64,000 nt of DNA from Endozoicomonas elysicola (GCF_000710775.1 NZ_JOJP01000001.1:1255825-1319824), one strand, 5' to 3'. Positions 43,963-53,635 are shown, counted from the first letter of the stretch. Notes: generated by a model from the letters alone, not told the origin. Translations and numbers: made by a program.

Positions 43963-44274
43963 ATGGGCTACATACTCACTTTTATTGTTTCCACCATTGT
44001 TCCCATTGCCTGGCTACTACTGCGTGGTCTGGGTGCAGGCGTGGTGACTTATTTTGGGTTAGACCTATTGATTGATTACCTCGGTGATCAGATGCAGGCC
44101 AACTTTGATGGTATGCCAGTGGCCATGTTCCAGATGCTTTCTCTTCTCGGCATCCCCAAAGCGGTCAATATCGCACTGTCGTTTATCACCGTCATCATGG
44201 TGATCAAGGGTGTCTCCTATTTTAACGGACGGCCAAAACAAAGCGTTTCCTTCTGGAAAGGCTTTGGTGGCTAG
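43963..44274 (+). CDS. DUF2523 / pVI-like minor coat protein
   Basis: 103 residues with three hydrophobic segments and a basic end (GRPKQSVSFWKGFGG). AGGAG precedes the ATG. DUF2523 proteins sit between the adsorption and Zot genes of many inoviruses and correspond to pVI. Confidence 0.8.
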   Translation: MGYILTFIVSTIVPIAWLLLRGLGAGVVTYFGLDLLIDYLGDQMQANFDGMPVAMFQMLSLLGIPKAVNIALSFITVIMVIKGVSYFNGRPKQSVSFWKGFGG

Positions 44275-44421
44275 TCCTGAACCACGGGTTGTTAACGCTG
44301 TCTATTGAGCCGCTGGAAACGGTGTTCTTTTCCTGAAAAGAACTCGGTTTCCTGCGGAACCCAAAATCAGCAGCCATTAACAATCCGCAAGGATGACCAC
44401 AGGAGAAAAGGGACACGTGCG

Positions 44422-45726
44422 ATGCTTCACTTCATTACCGGCAGGCCAGGTGCCAGCAAAAGCCTGAATTGCTTCAAAACCGTCTGCACCGATAAGAAAT
44501 ACGCTGGCAGACCCAAGTTCTACAACAACATCAAACTGAACCTGCTGGACTATCAGCAGTGCCAGACCTTTCAGGCGTTTTTCTACGACATCTATCTACC
44601 GTCGCTGACCAAGAATCAGAAGTCCGTCATCGCACCCATGATTCAACCGATCCATGAACAAAAGCGATTTGTGGAACTCAAGGATGCGCCATTTCTGGAA
44701 GCGGTTTTTAAACAACACGATCCATTGAGACAATGGCTGAAGTGGGTCAAAATCTGTTATCCCGCTGCACAGGTTCAGAAGGTCTCTGAGATCGAGAAGA
44801 ACGCTCCTGAAGGTGTCGAACTCACCTTCAAGGACTTCGAGCATCTGAACCTGCACTGGACACATTTCCCTGATCCTCACCAATGGTATGATCTGCAAGG
44901 CTACTCGGTACTGGTGATTGATGAGGCACAGGAGTTCTTTCCGGTACGCTCCGGCAAAGACAAAGTTCCATTGTATGCATCACGCTTTGAAAAGCATCGC
45001 CATGACAGCTTTGATGTCATCTTGATAACCCAGCATCCGAACTTTCTTGATGTACACCTGAGAAGGCTGTGCGGACACCATACCCACTACTTCAATTTCT
45101 GGGGTTCCTCTAAAGTTACCCGATATACCTGGGACAAGTGCGCTGACCCCGATGATCACTTTGCCAAGAAAGAAGGGCAAAAGACCGTCACTGGCAAACC
45201 TAAAAAATACTTCGGGGTTTACTTCTCTGCTTTTGAGCACACCCACAAGCTGAGCCTGCCGCCGGTGATCTGGCTGATCCCGATACTGCTCGGTGCTGTC
45301 GGTTTTGCACTCTATCTCGGCTACACCACGCTTACCCCTGATCAACAAGGCGAAGCCGCACCGGCACCAGAACCCTCCGGTTCTCTGCTGCCGGTTGCTG
45401 ACACCGAGCCTCAAAGCCGTGAGCAGTATCTGGAAGAGCGCAAGCCGAGGATCACCGGCATGGCTCATACGGCGCCGGTCTACGATCACCTGACCAAACC
45501 CCGTTCCTTTCCCAAACCACAAAACTGTGTGCTCTGGCGGGAGGGAACCGCACAGGAAGTCTGCATCTGTTACTCCCAGCGGGTGACTCGCATGGATGTG
45601 CCGGACTACCTGTGCAAGGCCATTGTCCGCAATGGCTACTTTGACGAAACACTCTCGGATAAACGACACGACAGAAACAGTCGCCGCAGCAGCAGAAGAG
45701 AAGTTGAGCCTTATGACGAACTCTAG
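44422..45726 (+). CDS. Zot/pI-type phage assembly ATPase
   Basis: 434 residues. Walker A GRPGASKS at residues 7-14, Walker B VLVIDEAQEFF near 163-173, one TM segment (about 280-302, VIWLIPILLGAVGFALYLGY) and a periplasmic C-terminal part. It drives extrusion of the virion through the membranes. ATG at 44422 puts the P-loop at the usual distance from the N-terminus; 39 codons of open frame upstream are not conserved-looking. Confidence 0.92.
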   Translation: MLHFITGRPGASKSLNCFKTVCTDKKYAGRPKFYNNIKLNLLDYQQCQTFQAFFYDIYLPSLTKNQKSVIAPMIQPIHEQKRFVELKDAPFLEAVFKQHDPLRQWLKWVKICYPAAQVQKVSEIEKNAPEGVELTFKDFEHLNLHWTHFPDPHQWYDLQGYSVLVIDEAQEFFPVRSGKDKVPLYASRFEKHRHDSFDVILITQHPNFLDVHLRRLCGHHTHYFNFWGSSKVTRYTWDKCADPDDHFAKKEGQKTVTGKPKKYFGVYFSAFEHTHKLSLPPVIWLIPILLGAVGFALYLGYTTLTPDQQGEAAPAPEPSGSLLPVADTEPQSREQYLEERKPRITGMAHTAPVYDHLTKPRSFPKPQNCVLWREGTAQEVCICYSQRVTRMDVPDYLCKAIVRNGYFDETLSDKRHDRNSRRSSRREVEPYDEL

Positions 45727-45736
45727 AGTGGGCACT

Positions 45737-45769
45737 GTGCCAGGCTGCAACGCGCAGCGCAGCCTGCAC
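45737..45769. repeat. Hairpin between zot and rep genes
   Basis: GTGC-CAGGCTGC pairs with GCAGCCTG-CAC around a 10-base loop. No T run, so a structural element or weak terminator. Confidence 0.4.
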
Positions 45770-45843
45770 AGGCAGACGTCCCTGTAGCACGTCTTTAAAC
45801 CAAACCAGTGGAAATTATAAAAGTTATAAGAAAAGGAGTTTTT

Positions 45844-47151
45844 ATGAAATCGTTAGAACGATACGAACTGTCCGAGGACAGAAGCGAAACCATACCCAGT
45901 GAAAAAGGGCTGCTATTTGTTCATCCCAAATTTGGGAAAGTGGCAGATTTTTATCAAGACAATTTCCAGATTGTCGGAACCTATGTGGATACATTAAGGC
46001 AGTTATTCAAAGGGCAGATGAATTTGGACTTCATCACTGACTGTGAACAGTCTTTGAGTCTTGGTGAGAAAACCTACCGGTTTTTAAGCGTTGACTGGTT
46101 GCTGGGTAAAAGCTCCAAGTCCTCTGGCTATCAGTACCGGCTCCAGAACAATCAGCTGGGGATCATCATCTTCTTTAAGATGTACCACACCAAAGCGGAG
46201 TCTTACGGCTCCCACCTGAAAATCGAATGCTCCCCGTGGTTCCTGGATAACCGGTCTCCGAAAAAGGTGGATCAGTATCTAAACAGGATTGCGAAAAAAG
46301 TACTGGTCGGTGCAGAAGCCCATTATCCAGCGATTCATCTGGCTGTGGATATTCAGGGTTGGAGACCTGATAACGAACTGTCTGAAAGGATGCACTGTCG
46401 ATCAAGACGCTCTGCACAGTTCAATGGGTTTGATAAAGCAGAATTTAACCTGTCTGAAATCTCCTGCACCTACGACCGCTCACAGTCATTCAAGTTTGGT
46501 TCTGCCGGTGCAGTCCAGTTAGCGATTTACAACAAAACCATACAGGCCAGAAGCAACGATAAGCTGGATTACATGGAACACAAATGGCAGGAAACCACGA
46601 AAACCACGGATGGCTCATTCGGTTATGAACAGGATAAAGATGTCTTCAGGTTCGAGCTTCGTTTCCACCATTCAGTAATACAGCAATTTGCCCTGGGTAG
46701 CTGTGATGTCAAAACCGGAGAGGTGGGTGTCAAAATGAACACGTACTCAGAGGTAATACAGCATATACAGGCACTCTGGAACTACGGCCTGACCACTTTC
46801 AAGCTCAAGTACAACAGCAACTATATAGACCCTATCTGGACAGTGCTTCAGGAAGACATTGTCTTCCGGTTTCCTGAATCCTCTTATAAAGACAACCTGC
46901 ACTATAAGCGGTACTACAAAAAAGCCACGTCCTTCTCCGGCAAAAATTACCAGCTCTATGTGGGCAACTTTCTCTCAGCCTGTGCCAGAAAGGGAGCCAC
47001 CTTCCACAAAGTGCTCACAGAACTTCAGAAAAGCTATATCTGGAACGATATTGCTCTTCACTATGAGAGCAATGACACAACAGAGCACCAGTTGATCGAA
47101 CGAATGAAGGAGTCGTACCAGGAAAGACTGTTGCTGGGGTATAGCATCTAA
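45844..47151 (+). CDS. Phage replication initiation protein (RstA/pII-like)
   Basis: 435 residues. The stretch AEAHYPAIHLAVDIQGWRPD and the later EHKWQETTK and FRFELRFHHSVIQQF motifs resemble Rep proteins of filamentous phages and rolling-circle plasmids (RstA group), which nick the plus-strand origin. ATG at 45844 follows AAGGAG; an upstream ATG at 45808 has none. The gene lies after zot, whereas in CTX- or M13-type genomes the initiator precedes the coat genes. Confidence 0.7.
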   Translation: MKSLERYELSEDRSETIPSEKGLLFVHPKFGKVADFYQDNFQIVGTYVDTLRQLFKGQMNLDFITDCEQSLSLGEKTYRFLSVDWLLGKSSKSSGYQYRLQNNQLGIIIFFKMYHTKAESYGSHLKIECSPWFLDNRSPKKVDQYLNRIAKKVLVGAEAHYPAIHLAVDIQGWRPDNELSERMHCRSRRSAQFNGFDKAEFNLSEISCTYDRSQSFKFGSAGAVQLAIYNKTIQARSNDKLDYMEHKWQETTKTTDGSFGYEQDKDVFRFELRFHHSVIQQFALGSCDVKTGEVGVKMNTYSEVIQHIQALWNYGLTTFKLKYNSNYIDPIWTVLQEDIVFRFPESSYKDNLHYKRYYKKATSFSGKNYQLYVGNFLSACARKGATFHKVLTELQKSYIWNDIALHYESNDTTEHQLIERMKESYQERLLLGYSI

Positions 47152-47210
47152 TCAGTAAGCCCTGAAAATTGCTCCTTGCATTTTCAGGATAGATTACATC
47201 CCTGTAAATA

Positions 47211-47228
47211 AGAGGGGATAACCCCTCT
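47211..47228. terminator. Bidirectional hairpin after rep
   Basis: AGAGGGG-ATAA-CCCCTCT lies between the rep gene and the convergent 72-codon gene; a second stem CCTGAAAAT/ATTTTCAGG is at 47161-47188. Confidence 0.6.
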
Positions 47229-47231
47229 GAG

Positions 47232-47450
47232 TTATTTCTTGGTGGACTTCGGCTTATCATCGTGCAGTTTGAGAACTGAGTCGAGGATATCCTTGATGGC
47301 CACCAGTTCTTCCACTTCTGAGTTATAGCTCTCTCGGATAACTTTGGTGGTGTACTGAGAGAGGTTAGCAATCTCCTGTCTTTTGGTTTCCAGCTGGTTT
47401 TTGGTCAAGTGAATCAGTGTGCAGAGCATAGAGTTAGTGAGTGTTTCCAT
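47232..47450 (-). CDS. Hypothetical small helical protein at end of the inovirus module
   Basis: 72 residues, helical and charged, ending KSTKK. AGAGGT ribosome binding site on the minus strand is well placed. No family recognised. The only phage-module gene on the minus strand besides integrase and repressor; may be a regulator or stability protein. Confidence 0.55.
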   Translation of the reverse strand: METLTNSMLCTLIHLTKNQLETKRQEIANLSQYTTKVIRESYNSEVEELVAIKDILDSVLKLHDDKPKSTKK

Positions 47451-48083
47451 GATGTGTTACCTCTTTTTTTTGAATGTAATTTGTCCAGGAACAGCAAGAG
47501 AACGTGTCCAAAAAATGTTTTGTCCACAGGACAACAGATATTTTTGAGTAAGTACGATGTTGTTCAAAATTACGGCAATTCAAAAAAAGGGGGATGACAG
47601 TGATATGGAAATCATTCTTTTAACGTCTCTGTGATGGCTGATGCAGCTCATCAGAGCTGGAAGAAAAGATACTGAGAGCGTCTACTTATCCACATTGATG
47701 TAGAGAGCTGAGGTACAGAGAGGGCAAAGGCTGTAGCTGTGTATAGCTGGATAGGTAGATCCACTGTAGTGGATGGAGAAAAAAGAAATAAGAAGCAATA
47801 TAAAGATGGACGGAGCGATGGTACTATTTGCAGCTTATGAAATTAAACATTATATGTCGTGCAAAAAGAGCATTATCTGACTATTCCTGGAGATGTCTGG
47901 ACGGGCGGTAGCGTGGGTTTTAGTACTGAGAAAAGTTAAAGAGCTCAAAGCCCAGAAGATCAAAATTTTCATTCATATCTTTACTCCAGCACTAGATATC
48001 AAGTTTGCCTTGCTCAGCAGTAAGGTGCTTGGGACGCCTTCGACACCTCACATACAAGCGTTAGACTCCACACTAAGAAAAAG
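47451..48083. other. Junction between inovirus module and cargo
   Basis: 633 bp with no supported gene. Its left part carries TTGTCCAGGAACAG and GTGTCCAAAAAATG...TTGTCCA (47481-47527), related to the integrase arm repeats, suggesting an old element end. Its right part ends with GCGTTAGAC (48056), a GTTRRRY-like core just upstream of the first cargo gene. Confidence 0.45.
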
Positions 48084-49094
48084 ATGAAGAAAACTAGAAA
48101 ATATCTTTCAGAATACAGTGTACATATATGTAGTTCGAAGTGGCTTATGATGCCATCAGATCAAATTCAGTCCGAAGGAACAATGGATGAAGAAGCTGAG
48201 AATGTCTCAAAAACTTGCCACATCTACTTGATTTGTAGGAGGCCATCCACGTATTTCATCAAAGATACTATGAAGCATGATGGTGAAACTTTAGAAGTTG
48301 ATGTGGGATACAAAATTGATGGAAAAGAAGAAAAATTTAGCTATAAGGGTGAATTTCCATTATTAGATGGCGCTGTTACCCTAGCCGTGAGTGATTATCC
48401 GCATAGAGAAATTACTACTTATGACCAAGAGGGGAAAAAAGTAAGGGGATTACCTGCGAGTGTGATTTCTGTAAATCAGGGGTGGGAGAGCCCGCTCAAA
48501 CAGCTCGAAGTACTTTACATCGGTCAAGCATTTGGAAATGGAACAAGGTCTGCTCACGAAAGGCTAAAAAGCCACTCAACGTTACAAAAGATACTTGCTG
48601 ACAGCTACCATAAGTATCCTGACAGTGAAATATCAGTATTGATGGTGAAGTTTGAACCATACCAATTGCTTATAACTATGGATGGCAGTTCAAATGTTAA
48701 AAATGATAATAATGTAGAAAATAACCGTTTCCGAAGCATTCTGGAAAACTCTTTATCTGAAAAGCAGCAGATAGGTATCGTGGAAGCTGCATTAATCCGG
48801 TATTTTCAACCATTCTATAATGACAAGTTCAAAATTAAATTTCCTTCTCCAAAGGTAAAAGTATTAAAAAAGTGCTATGAACTCGATTTTTCGGGGCTTG
48901 TTGTAGAGATAAATACACAAGAGCTTATGTTCCTTCTTTATTCAAAAGAAAGAGGGCTTAGAGATCATCATATCTGTAATGTTGATATTTCTGATGAGAA
49001 AAGTAGAGCTGGATTTTTTTACGTAAATTTGGGTTCAGGGAATATGGTTAAAATAAGTGATTGCATTGAACCTAGTTCTTATAGAAAAAGCTAA
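48084..49094 (+). CDS. Hypothetical protein with GIY-YIG-like nuclease fold
   Basis: 336 residues. Around residues 142-165 VLYIGQAFGNGTRSAHERLKSH resembles the GIY-YIG start with its arginine, and EAALIRYFQPFYNDKF near 235 matches the glutamate and N/P closing motif. Between them lies an insertion. The first 140 residues and last 80 are unassigned. It opens the cargo region and is AT-rich. A nuclease acting in defence or element mobility is plausible, but catalytic completeness is uncertain. Confidence 0.5.
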   Translation: MKKTRKYLSEYSVHICSSKWLMMPSDQIQSEGTMDEEAENVSKTCHIYLICRRPSTYFIKDTMKHDGETLEVDVGYKIDGKEEKFSYKGEFPLLDGAVTLAVSDYPHREITTYDQEGKKVRGLPASVISVNQGWESPLKQLEVLYIGQAFGNGTRSAHERLKSHSTLQKILADSYHKYPDSEISVLMVKFEPYQLLITMDGSSNVKNDNNVENNRFRSILENSLSEKQQIGIVEAALIRYFQPFYNDKFKIKFPSPKVKVLKKCYELDFSGLVVEINTQELMFLLYSKERGLRDHHICNVDISDEKSRAGFFYVNLGSGNMVKISDCIEPSSYRKS

Positions 49095-49211
49095 TAAGGA
49101 TAAATACAATCATTCTATTTAAAATAGTATATTGAACTGAGCAGCCTTGTCCAAGTTTCGGCCATTTGTGTTGGCGGTATTAGGTTTTAGAATAAATTAA
49201 AGGGGGTTGAG

Positions 49212-49913
49212 TTGTTTGAGAAACTACCAAATGTAATCACCGGTTTTACTGCTTTGGTTTTATCTATATCTGTAACTTATGATTTTGGTTTCTTCTTCTG
49301 GTATGGAGTTTCATTTTCTGAAATACCTACAACCTTATCTGATCATTTGCGGAGTTCTCTAATATGGATTCCATCAACGTTTTTTGTCATTTTTATAATA
49401 ATAGCTAATGAACTCATTTCGAGAAGGATTGAGCGTGCTCATACAGAAGAAGAGATAATTCAAAGTTCCAAAAATCCAAAGTTACTAGCACTTTGGCGTC
49501 GATCACCGATAATTCCTTTTATTCTATTAGCAGCATTCCTTCCATTTGCGTATTTTATGGAAATTGAAGTGCCTCTGTTTGGTTGGATGTTTGGGCTAAT
49601 TACGTGGTGGTTTTTTATTCACGACTTTAGCTTTAGCCACAAAATGGTTGTAGAAAGAACAAGTACTAATTTTTATTTTTTTACGCGCTGGTTTCCAGTA
49701 GCTGCAATATTAATACTTTTTTCTGGTGCAATATCAGCTCAAAGACTGCCCGAGGGAGAGCATTACTACTTCGAAATTGGTAAGAGTAAAAAAGAGTATG
49801 TGATTGCAAGAGCTTACGATAAATATTTTGTCTTATGGAATGTTGAGAGTAAAACTTTAGACTTTATCCCTTCCTCACAAGTACAAAAGTACTACTCTAA
49901 AGAAAAAATCTAA
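49212..49913 (+). CDS. Hypothetical membrane protein with soluble C-terminal domain
   Basis: 233 residues starting at TTG with AGGGGG upstream. Three to five TM segments (near 10-30, 47-65, 98-115, 122-140, 157-172) precede a C-terminal ~55-residue hydrophilic tail. No family recognised. AT content matches the surrounding cargo. Confidence 0.5.
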   Translation: MFEKLPNVITGFTALVLSISVTYDFGFFFWYGVSFSEIPTTLSDHLRSSLIWIPSTFFVIFIIIANELISRRIERAHTEEEIIQSSKNPKLLALWRRSPIIPFILLAAFLPFAYFMEIEVPLFGWMFGLITWWFFIHDFSFSHKMVVERTSTNFYFFTRWFPVAAILILFSGAISAQRLPEGEHYYFEIGKSKKEYVIARAYDKYFVLWNVESKTLDFIPSSQVQKYYSKEKI

Positions 49914-50024
49914 TTACTTACGTCACTTACGGTAGAAGCAGCCTGAGACGCCTGCAGCGTGCCGAATAAGGGTGTTAGTTGTCAAATCAGTATTGAGTAA
50001 AACATCACTTCTTAAGGAGTTGAA

Positions 50025-51527
50025 GTGTCATTTAGAGTGAATAAATTTAGAGTGCATAGTGAAAGTTTCACATGCCCACATGTAGATTTAACAAAAAGTA
50101 TTTCTCAAGAAAATTATTTTAGTGTGATTATTGGAGATAATGGGACAGGTAAGAGCAGGTTTATTTCAAATTTAGTTAACGCATTTTTAGAAAATATTGA
50201 AGGAAAACGAAGGAAGCCTATTGAATACGAGATAGAGTATGAGCTTGATAAGGAGGTCGTAAAAATAGAACGTTTTTTTAAAATTAACGATGAGAATAGA
50301 AGAGCTAGTGAGAATTTAAAAGTCAAATTCCCGAACAAATTGATTGCTATCTCAACAAGTCTTTCCGATAAATTTCCTCTAGATAGACAAAGCAGGAATA
50401 AAAACTTTGAAAATAGATTGAATTCTAAAGAAGAATTTTACACGTATCTGGGTACAAAGAACCGTGTGAATGCATCCTCAAGTCGTGCTCTAATGGACCG
50501 TGCGATTGGTACCATGCTTGAAAATATGCACGAAAATAACAACAATGAACGGTATCGTGAAATATTTAATTACTTGAATTATGAGCCAGTTATTAAATTA
50601 TCATATCGCATACGAATACCTGACTTCATAAAGAATCACAGTCTTTTTGTTTTTAGTGGGAATGACCTAAAATCATTATTAAAAGATTGGTCTGAGAAAA
50701 GAGGTGGGTTTAGAACGAGTTTCTATAATAGGGCTATTGAAATATATTCAGATACTTACTGGGATGATCTTGCCAGGTTTTATGCTGAAACATTAGATAA
50801 AACTATTTTTAGTGGTAAGCGTTCTGAATATTCTTTCATAGTAAACTTTTCAGAAAAAAATAGTATCAGGTATGAAAACAATTTAGACTTTCATGAAAGT
50901 AATAAGTATTTCTTTTTAGAAGAGCTAAAACGGTATGATTTGGTAAGGGGGCCAGAAATAAGTCTATATAAGATCGGAGGAGGAGAGTTTGATTTTTATG
51001 ATGCTAGTTCTGGTGAAGCTAGCATTCTTTCAACTCTTATAGGTCTAATTCCAAATCTTACAGATAATTGCTTGGTGGTAATTGATGAGCCAGAGATTAG
51101 CCTTCATCCGACATGGCAATATCGTTATGTAAATCTGATTGATAGAATAATTAGTAAGTTTAAAGGTTGTCATGTCATTATCGCAACACATTCACACTTT
51201 ATTATTTCAGATTTACCTTTATATCGTTCACATGTCATTCATTTTAAAAATGATAAAAGATCAAATATCCAAGTTAATTATATAGATCATGAAACACATG
51301 GTCTGTCAGCTGAAGATGTACTTCTGAATATCTTTGATTTGCCTTCAACACGTAATTATTTCTTATCAAAAGAGGTTTCAGAAGCTCTAGAACTTCTTGC
51401 TGATGGTAAAAAAACATCAGCTAGATATATTGAGCTTTCTTCTAGGTTTGCTAGATATTTACCAAATTTAAAATCTATAGATCCTATGCATGAAATTCTC
51501 AGCATTCTAGTATCTTCGAGAAAATAA
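50025..51527 (+). CDS. AAA/ABC-type ATPase, Septu PtuA-like
   Basis: 500 residues, GTG start after AAGGAG. Walker A GDNGTGKS at residues 37-44, ABC signature-like SSGEAS near 330, Walker B CLVVIDEPEISLHP near 350-360 and the switch histidine in ATHSHF near 388. An HNH nuclease gene follows two bases after the stop. That pair is the composition of the Septu defence system (PtuA with PtuB), in which the ATPase controls the nuclease. Other AAA-HNH systems exist, so the subtype is open. Confidence 0.7.
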   Translation: MSFRVNKFRVHSESFTCPHVDLTKSISQENYFSVIIGDNGTGKSRFISNLVNAFLENIEGKRRKPIEYEIEYELDKEVVKIERFFKINDENRRASENLKVKFPNKLIAISTSLSDKFPLDRQSRNKNFENRLNSKEEFYTYLGTKNRVNASSSRALMDRAIGTMLENMHENNNNERYREIFNYLNYEPVIKLSYRIRIPDFIKNHSLFVFSGNDLKSLLKDWSEKRGGFRTSFYNRAIEIYSDTYWDDLARFYAETLDKTIFSGKRSEYSFIVNFSEKNSIRYENNLDFHESNKYFFLEELKRYDLVRGPEISLYKIGGGEFDFYDASSGEASILSTLIGLIPNLTDNCLVVIDEPEISLHPTWQYRYVNLIDRIISKFKGCHVIIATHSHFIISDLPLYRSHVIHFKNDKRSNIQVNYIDHETHGLSAEDVLLNIFDLPSTRNYFLSKEVSEALELLADGKKTSARYIELSSRFARYLPNLKSIDPMHEILSILVSSRK

Positions 51528-51529
51528 CG

Positions 51530-52159
51530 ATGTCATCAAGAATACTGGAAGCATATCAACTCACTGCTAGTGAAAAAAAAATTATAGATACTCATTTTTC
51601 CACACACAAAGATTGGGAAAAATCAGTATTTGAGGGAATAAAAGAAAATCTAGTTAATGATCTTCGTATAAAGCAGAATAATAAGTGCTGTTATTGTAGA
51701 AATGAATTGGGTTATGACATTAAAGCTGTGGATATTGAGCACATTTTGCCAAAATCAAAGTATGAGAAATTCACATTTCACACCAAAAACCTCGCTTTAT
51801 CTTGTCCTGGATGCAATACGTCAAAAGGGTCAAAAGAAGTTTTAAAGTCACCTATCAAAAAATATCCAAGGACAGGGACCAATATAATTATCGTACATGC
51901 TCATTTCGATAACTATGAATCAAGCATTGAAATTCACTCAGGCTCAATCTACGAGGGACTGGATGAAAAAGGCTGTGAAACAATAAAGCAGTGTAAGCTT
52001 TACAGGTTGAAACGAGTTCATAAGAAAGCTAGAAAAAATTTATCAAACAGCTCGCCTATACAACAACTTGTAGAAAGTCTGCGTACAGCATCAGATGCAG
52101 ATAAGCAGCTTTTTATTAATCAAATGCGTGAAATGACTAACCAGTTTCAAGGTCCCTAA
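51530..52159 (+). CDS. HNH endonuclease, Septu PtuB-like
   Basis: 209 residues. Zinc-binding cysteine pairs CCYC and CPGC flank the HNH centre VDIEHILPKSKYEKFTFHTKNLALSCPGCN, and helical segments follow. Immediately downstream of the AAA ATPase gene, so co-translated. It is the probable effector that cuts DNA or RNA on infection. Confidence 0.75.
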   Translation: MSSRILEAYQLTASEKKIIDTHFSTHKDWEKSVFEGIKENLVNDLRIKQNNKCCYCRNELGYDIKAVDIEHILPKSKYEKFTFHTKNLALSCPGCNTSKGSKEVLKSPIKKYPRTGTNIIIVHAHFDNYESSIEIHSGSIYEGLDEKGCETIKQCKLYRLKRVHKKARKNLSNSSPIQQLVESLRTASDADKQLFINQMREMTNQFQGP

Positions 52160-52249
52160 AAATTAAATTCAGGTGAAGTATGAGGGCTGCCTGATTTAGG
52201 TGTTAGGGGATTGTGAGACCTAAGTTTTAAATATTAAAAGGAGTAATAA

Positions 52250-53167
52250 ATGGTAAAAGTTACAACAAAGAAATTCTATTTTGATTTCTATCAGTGTGAT
52301 GTTAGAAGTTCTAATCAATTGCCAACAATGAGTATGGAAGGGATTTTATCTCACTTTAAGTCCTTATTTGATGGTTTAGAAACGAATACTGTCCGAAAAG
52401 TTGCTGGACGTGAAATTGAATTGAGAAGTATTGAAATTACTGATTATGGTTATCGTGGTACTGTCGGTAAATACAGAAAGGCCAATTTACCACATGCAGC
52501 TGTTCCAGGAGGAGAAGAAAGAGAAATAGATTTGAACGAAAATGAACATTTGTTAGAGAAAGCGTATTTTAAATATTTTAGTGATTATTCATTAATAATC
52601 TTCCAAAGAAATCGTTATGCTATAAGTTCAGATTATTTTTCTCATTATTTGTCAATTAATGGTTATAATGTTTCTCTTAATCCAATAATTGAACCGGCTG
52701 ATCTTCAAAGATTAATGGATGATGAAGTTCAACTCAGAGCTGCGACATTGACTATCGCAAGGCCAACAAATCCAGCTCTTTTTGAAAATGTTGAGCATGA
52801 TTTTAATAATACTATAATTCAGAGTTTGAACAGTTCAAATGCCGCAACAGTAAACCTAATTCTTAGAGGGGATGGACATTCTGGAGATCCAGAAAAGCGT
52901 TATCTTGACTCTTCGCTTAAGCGTGCATTCCTTGAGTTAAAGAATAAGTTTGATGTCAAAAAGGCTGATCTGGTTCTTGAGGATGGCGGTATTTCTCATC
53001 CGCTTGATCTCGTGACAGATAGGTTAGTTTTTGATAAAGATATTACAATTAGCGGTCGATACCCTTCAAGTTCTGATATGTGGTCGGCAATTTGGGAAGC
53101 CCGTTCAGAAAAAGAAGTTGAAGTGTCAAGTTATTTTGGAACTTTAGACCAAGAAAGGCTGGCCTAA
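52250..53167 (+). CDS. Hypothetical soluble protein of a two-gene cargo unit
   Basis: 305 residues with good RBS (AAAGGAG). Mixed alpha/beta, no TM segment; notable features are DFYQCDVRSS at the start, a Y/F-rich patch (KAYFKYFSDYSLIIFQRNRYAISSDYFSHYL) and a conserved-looking C-terminal half. It is four bases upstream of a four-TM gene. The pairing of a soluble ~300-residue protein and a ~150-residue four-TM protein recalls Kiwa (KwaA/KwaB), but order is reversed and I cannot align it to KwaB. Confidence 0.55.
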   Translation: MVKVTTKKFYFDFYQCDVRSSNQLPTMSMEGILSHFKSLFDGLETNTVRKVAGREIELRSIEITDYGYRGTVGKYRKANLPHAAVPGGEEREIDLNENEHLLEKAYFKYFSDYSLIIFQRNRYAISSDYFSHYLSINGYNVSLNPIIEPADLQRLMDDEVQLRAATLTIARPTNPALFENVEHDFNNTIIQSLNSSNAATVNLILRGDGHSGDPEKRYLDSSLKRAFLELKNKFDVKKADLVLEDGGISHPLDLVTDRLVFDKDITISGRYPSSSDMWSAIWEARSEKEVEVSSYFGTLDQERLA

Positions 53168-53171
53168 TGCT

Positions 53172-53630
53172 ATGAAAAAACGTGAGGCGGTGACTTATCT
53201 TATGATTTCTACTGCTGTAGCTTATGCCTCATGGTCTGTAGTACCAACCATGAAAATTGCTCAAATCCAACCCATATCATCTACTGTGGCAACTGTTGCA
53301 GGGATTTTATTTGGCTTTGTTATGGCATCAGTAACAATGATTGCTTCAGCCAAAGGTAATAAACTTGTCCAGAATACTCAAAAAACAAAATATCTTCCAA
53401 AGTTAGTTAAAAAGCTACATACGACTATGGGTTTTTTACTATTTGTATGTGTCATTTTTTTGATTTGTCTTTTTATACCTGATCAAAAAATGGTGGCTAC
53501 TACAGGCCTTTTTTCAACAGTAAAAATTTTGAGTGTTATTTTAGTGTTTGGAGTATTCATTCTTAGCTTTTCCATATGCCAATTTATTAGTGTGTGGAGA
53601 GAGTTTTCAAAATTTGCATCTCATATGTGA
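53172..53630 (+). CDS. Four-TM membrane protein of a two-gene cargo unit
   Basis: 152 residues with hydrophobic segments near 8-24, 34-56, 75-96 and 108-133 and a basic loop between the second and third. Follows the soluble 305-residue gene after four bases, so they form one unit. Could be the membrane effector or sensor of a defence system. Family not recognised. Confidence 0.55.
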   Translation: MKKREAVTYLMISTAVAYASWSVVPTMKIAQIQPISSTVATVAGILFGFVMASVTMIASAKGNKLVQNTQKTKYLPKLVKKLHTTMGFLLFVCVIFLICLFIPDQKMVATTGLFSTVKILSVILVFGVFILSFSICQFISVWREFSKFASHM

Positions 53631-53635
53631 TCTAC

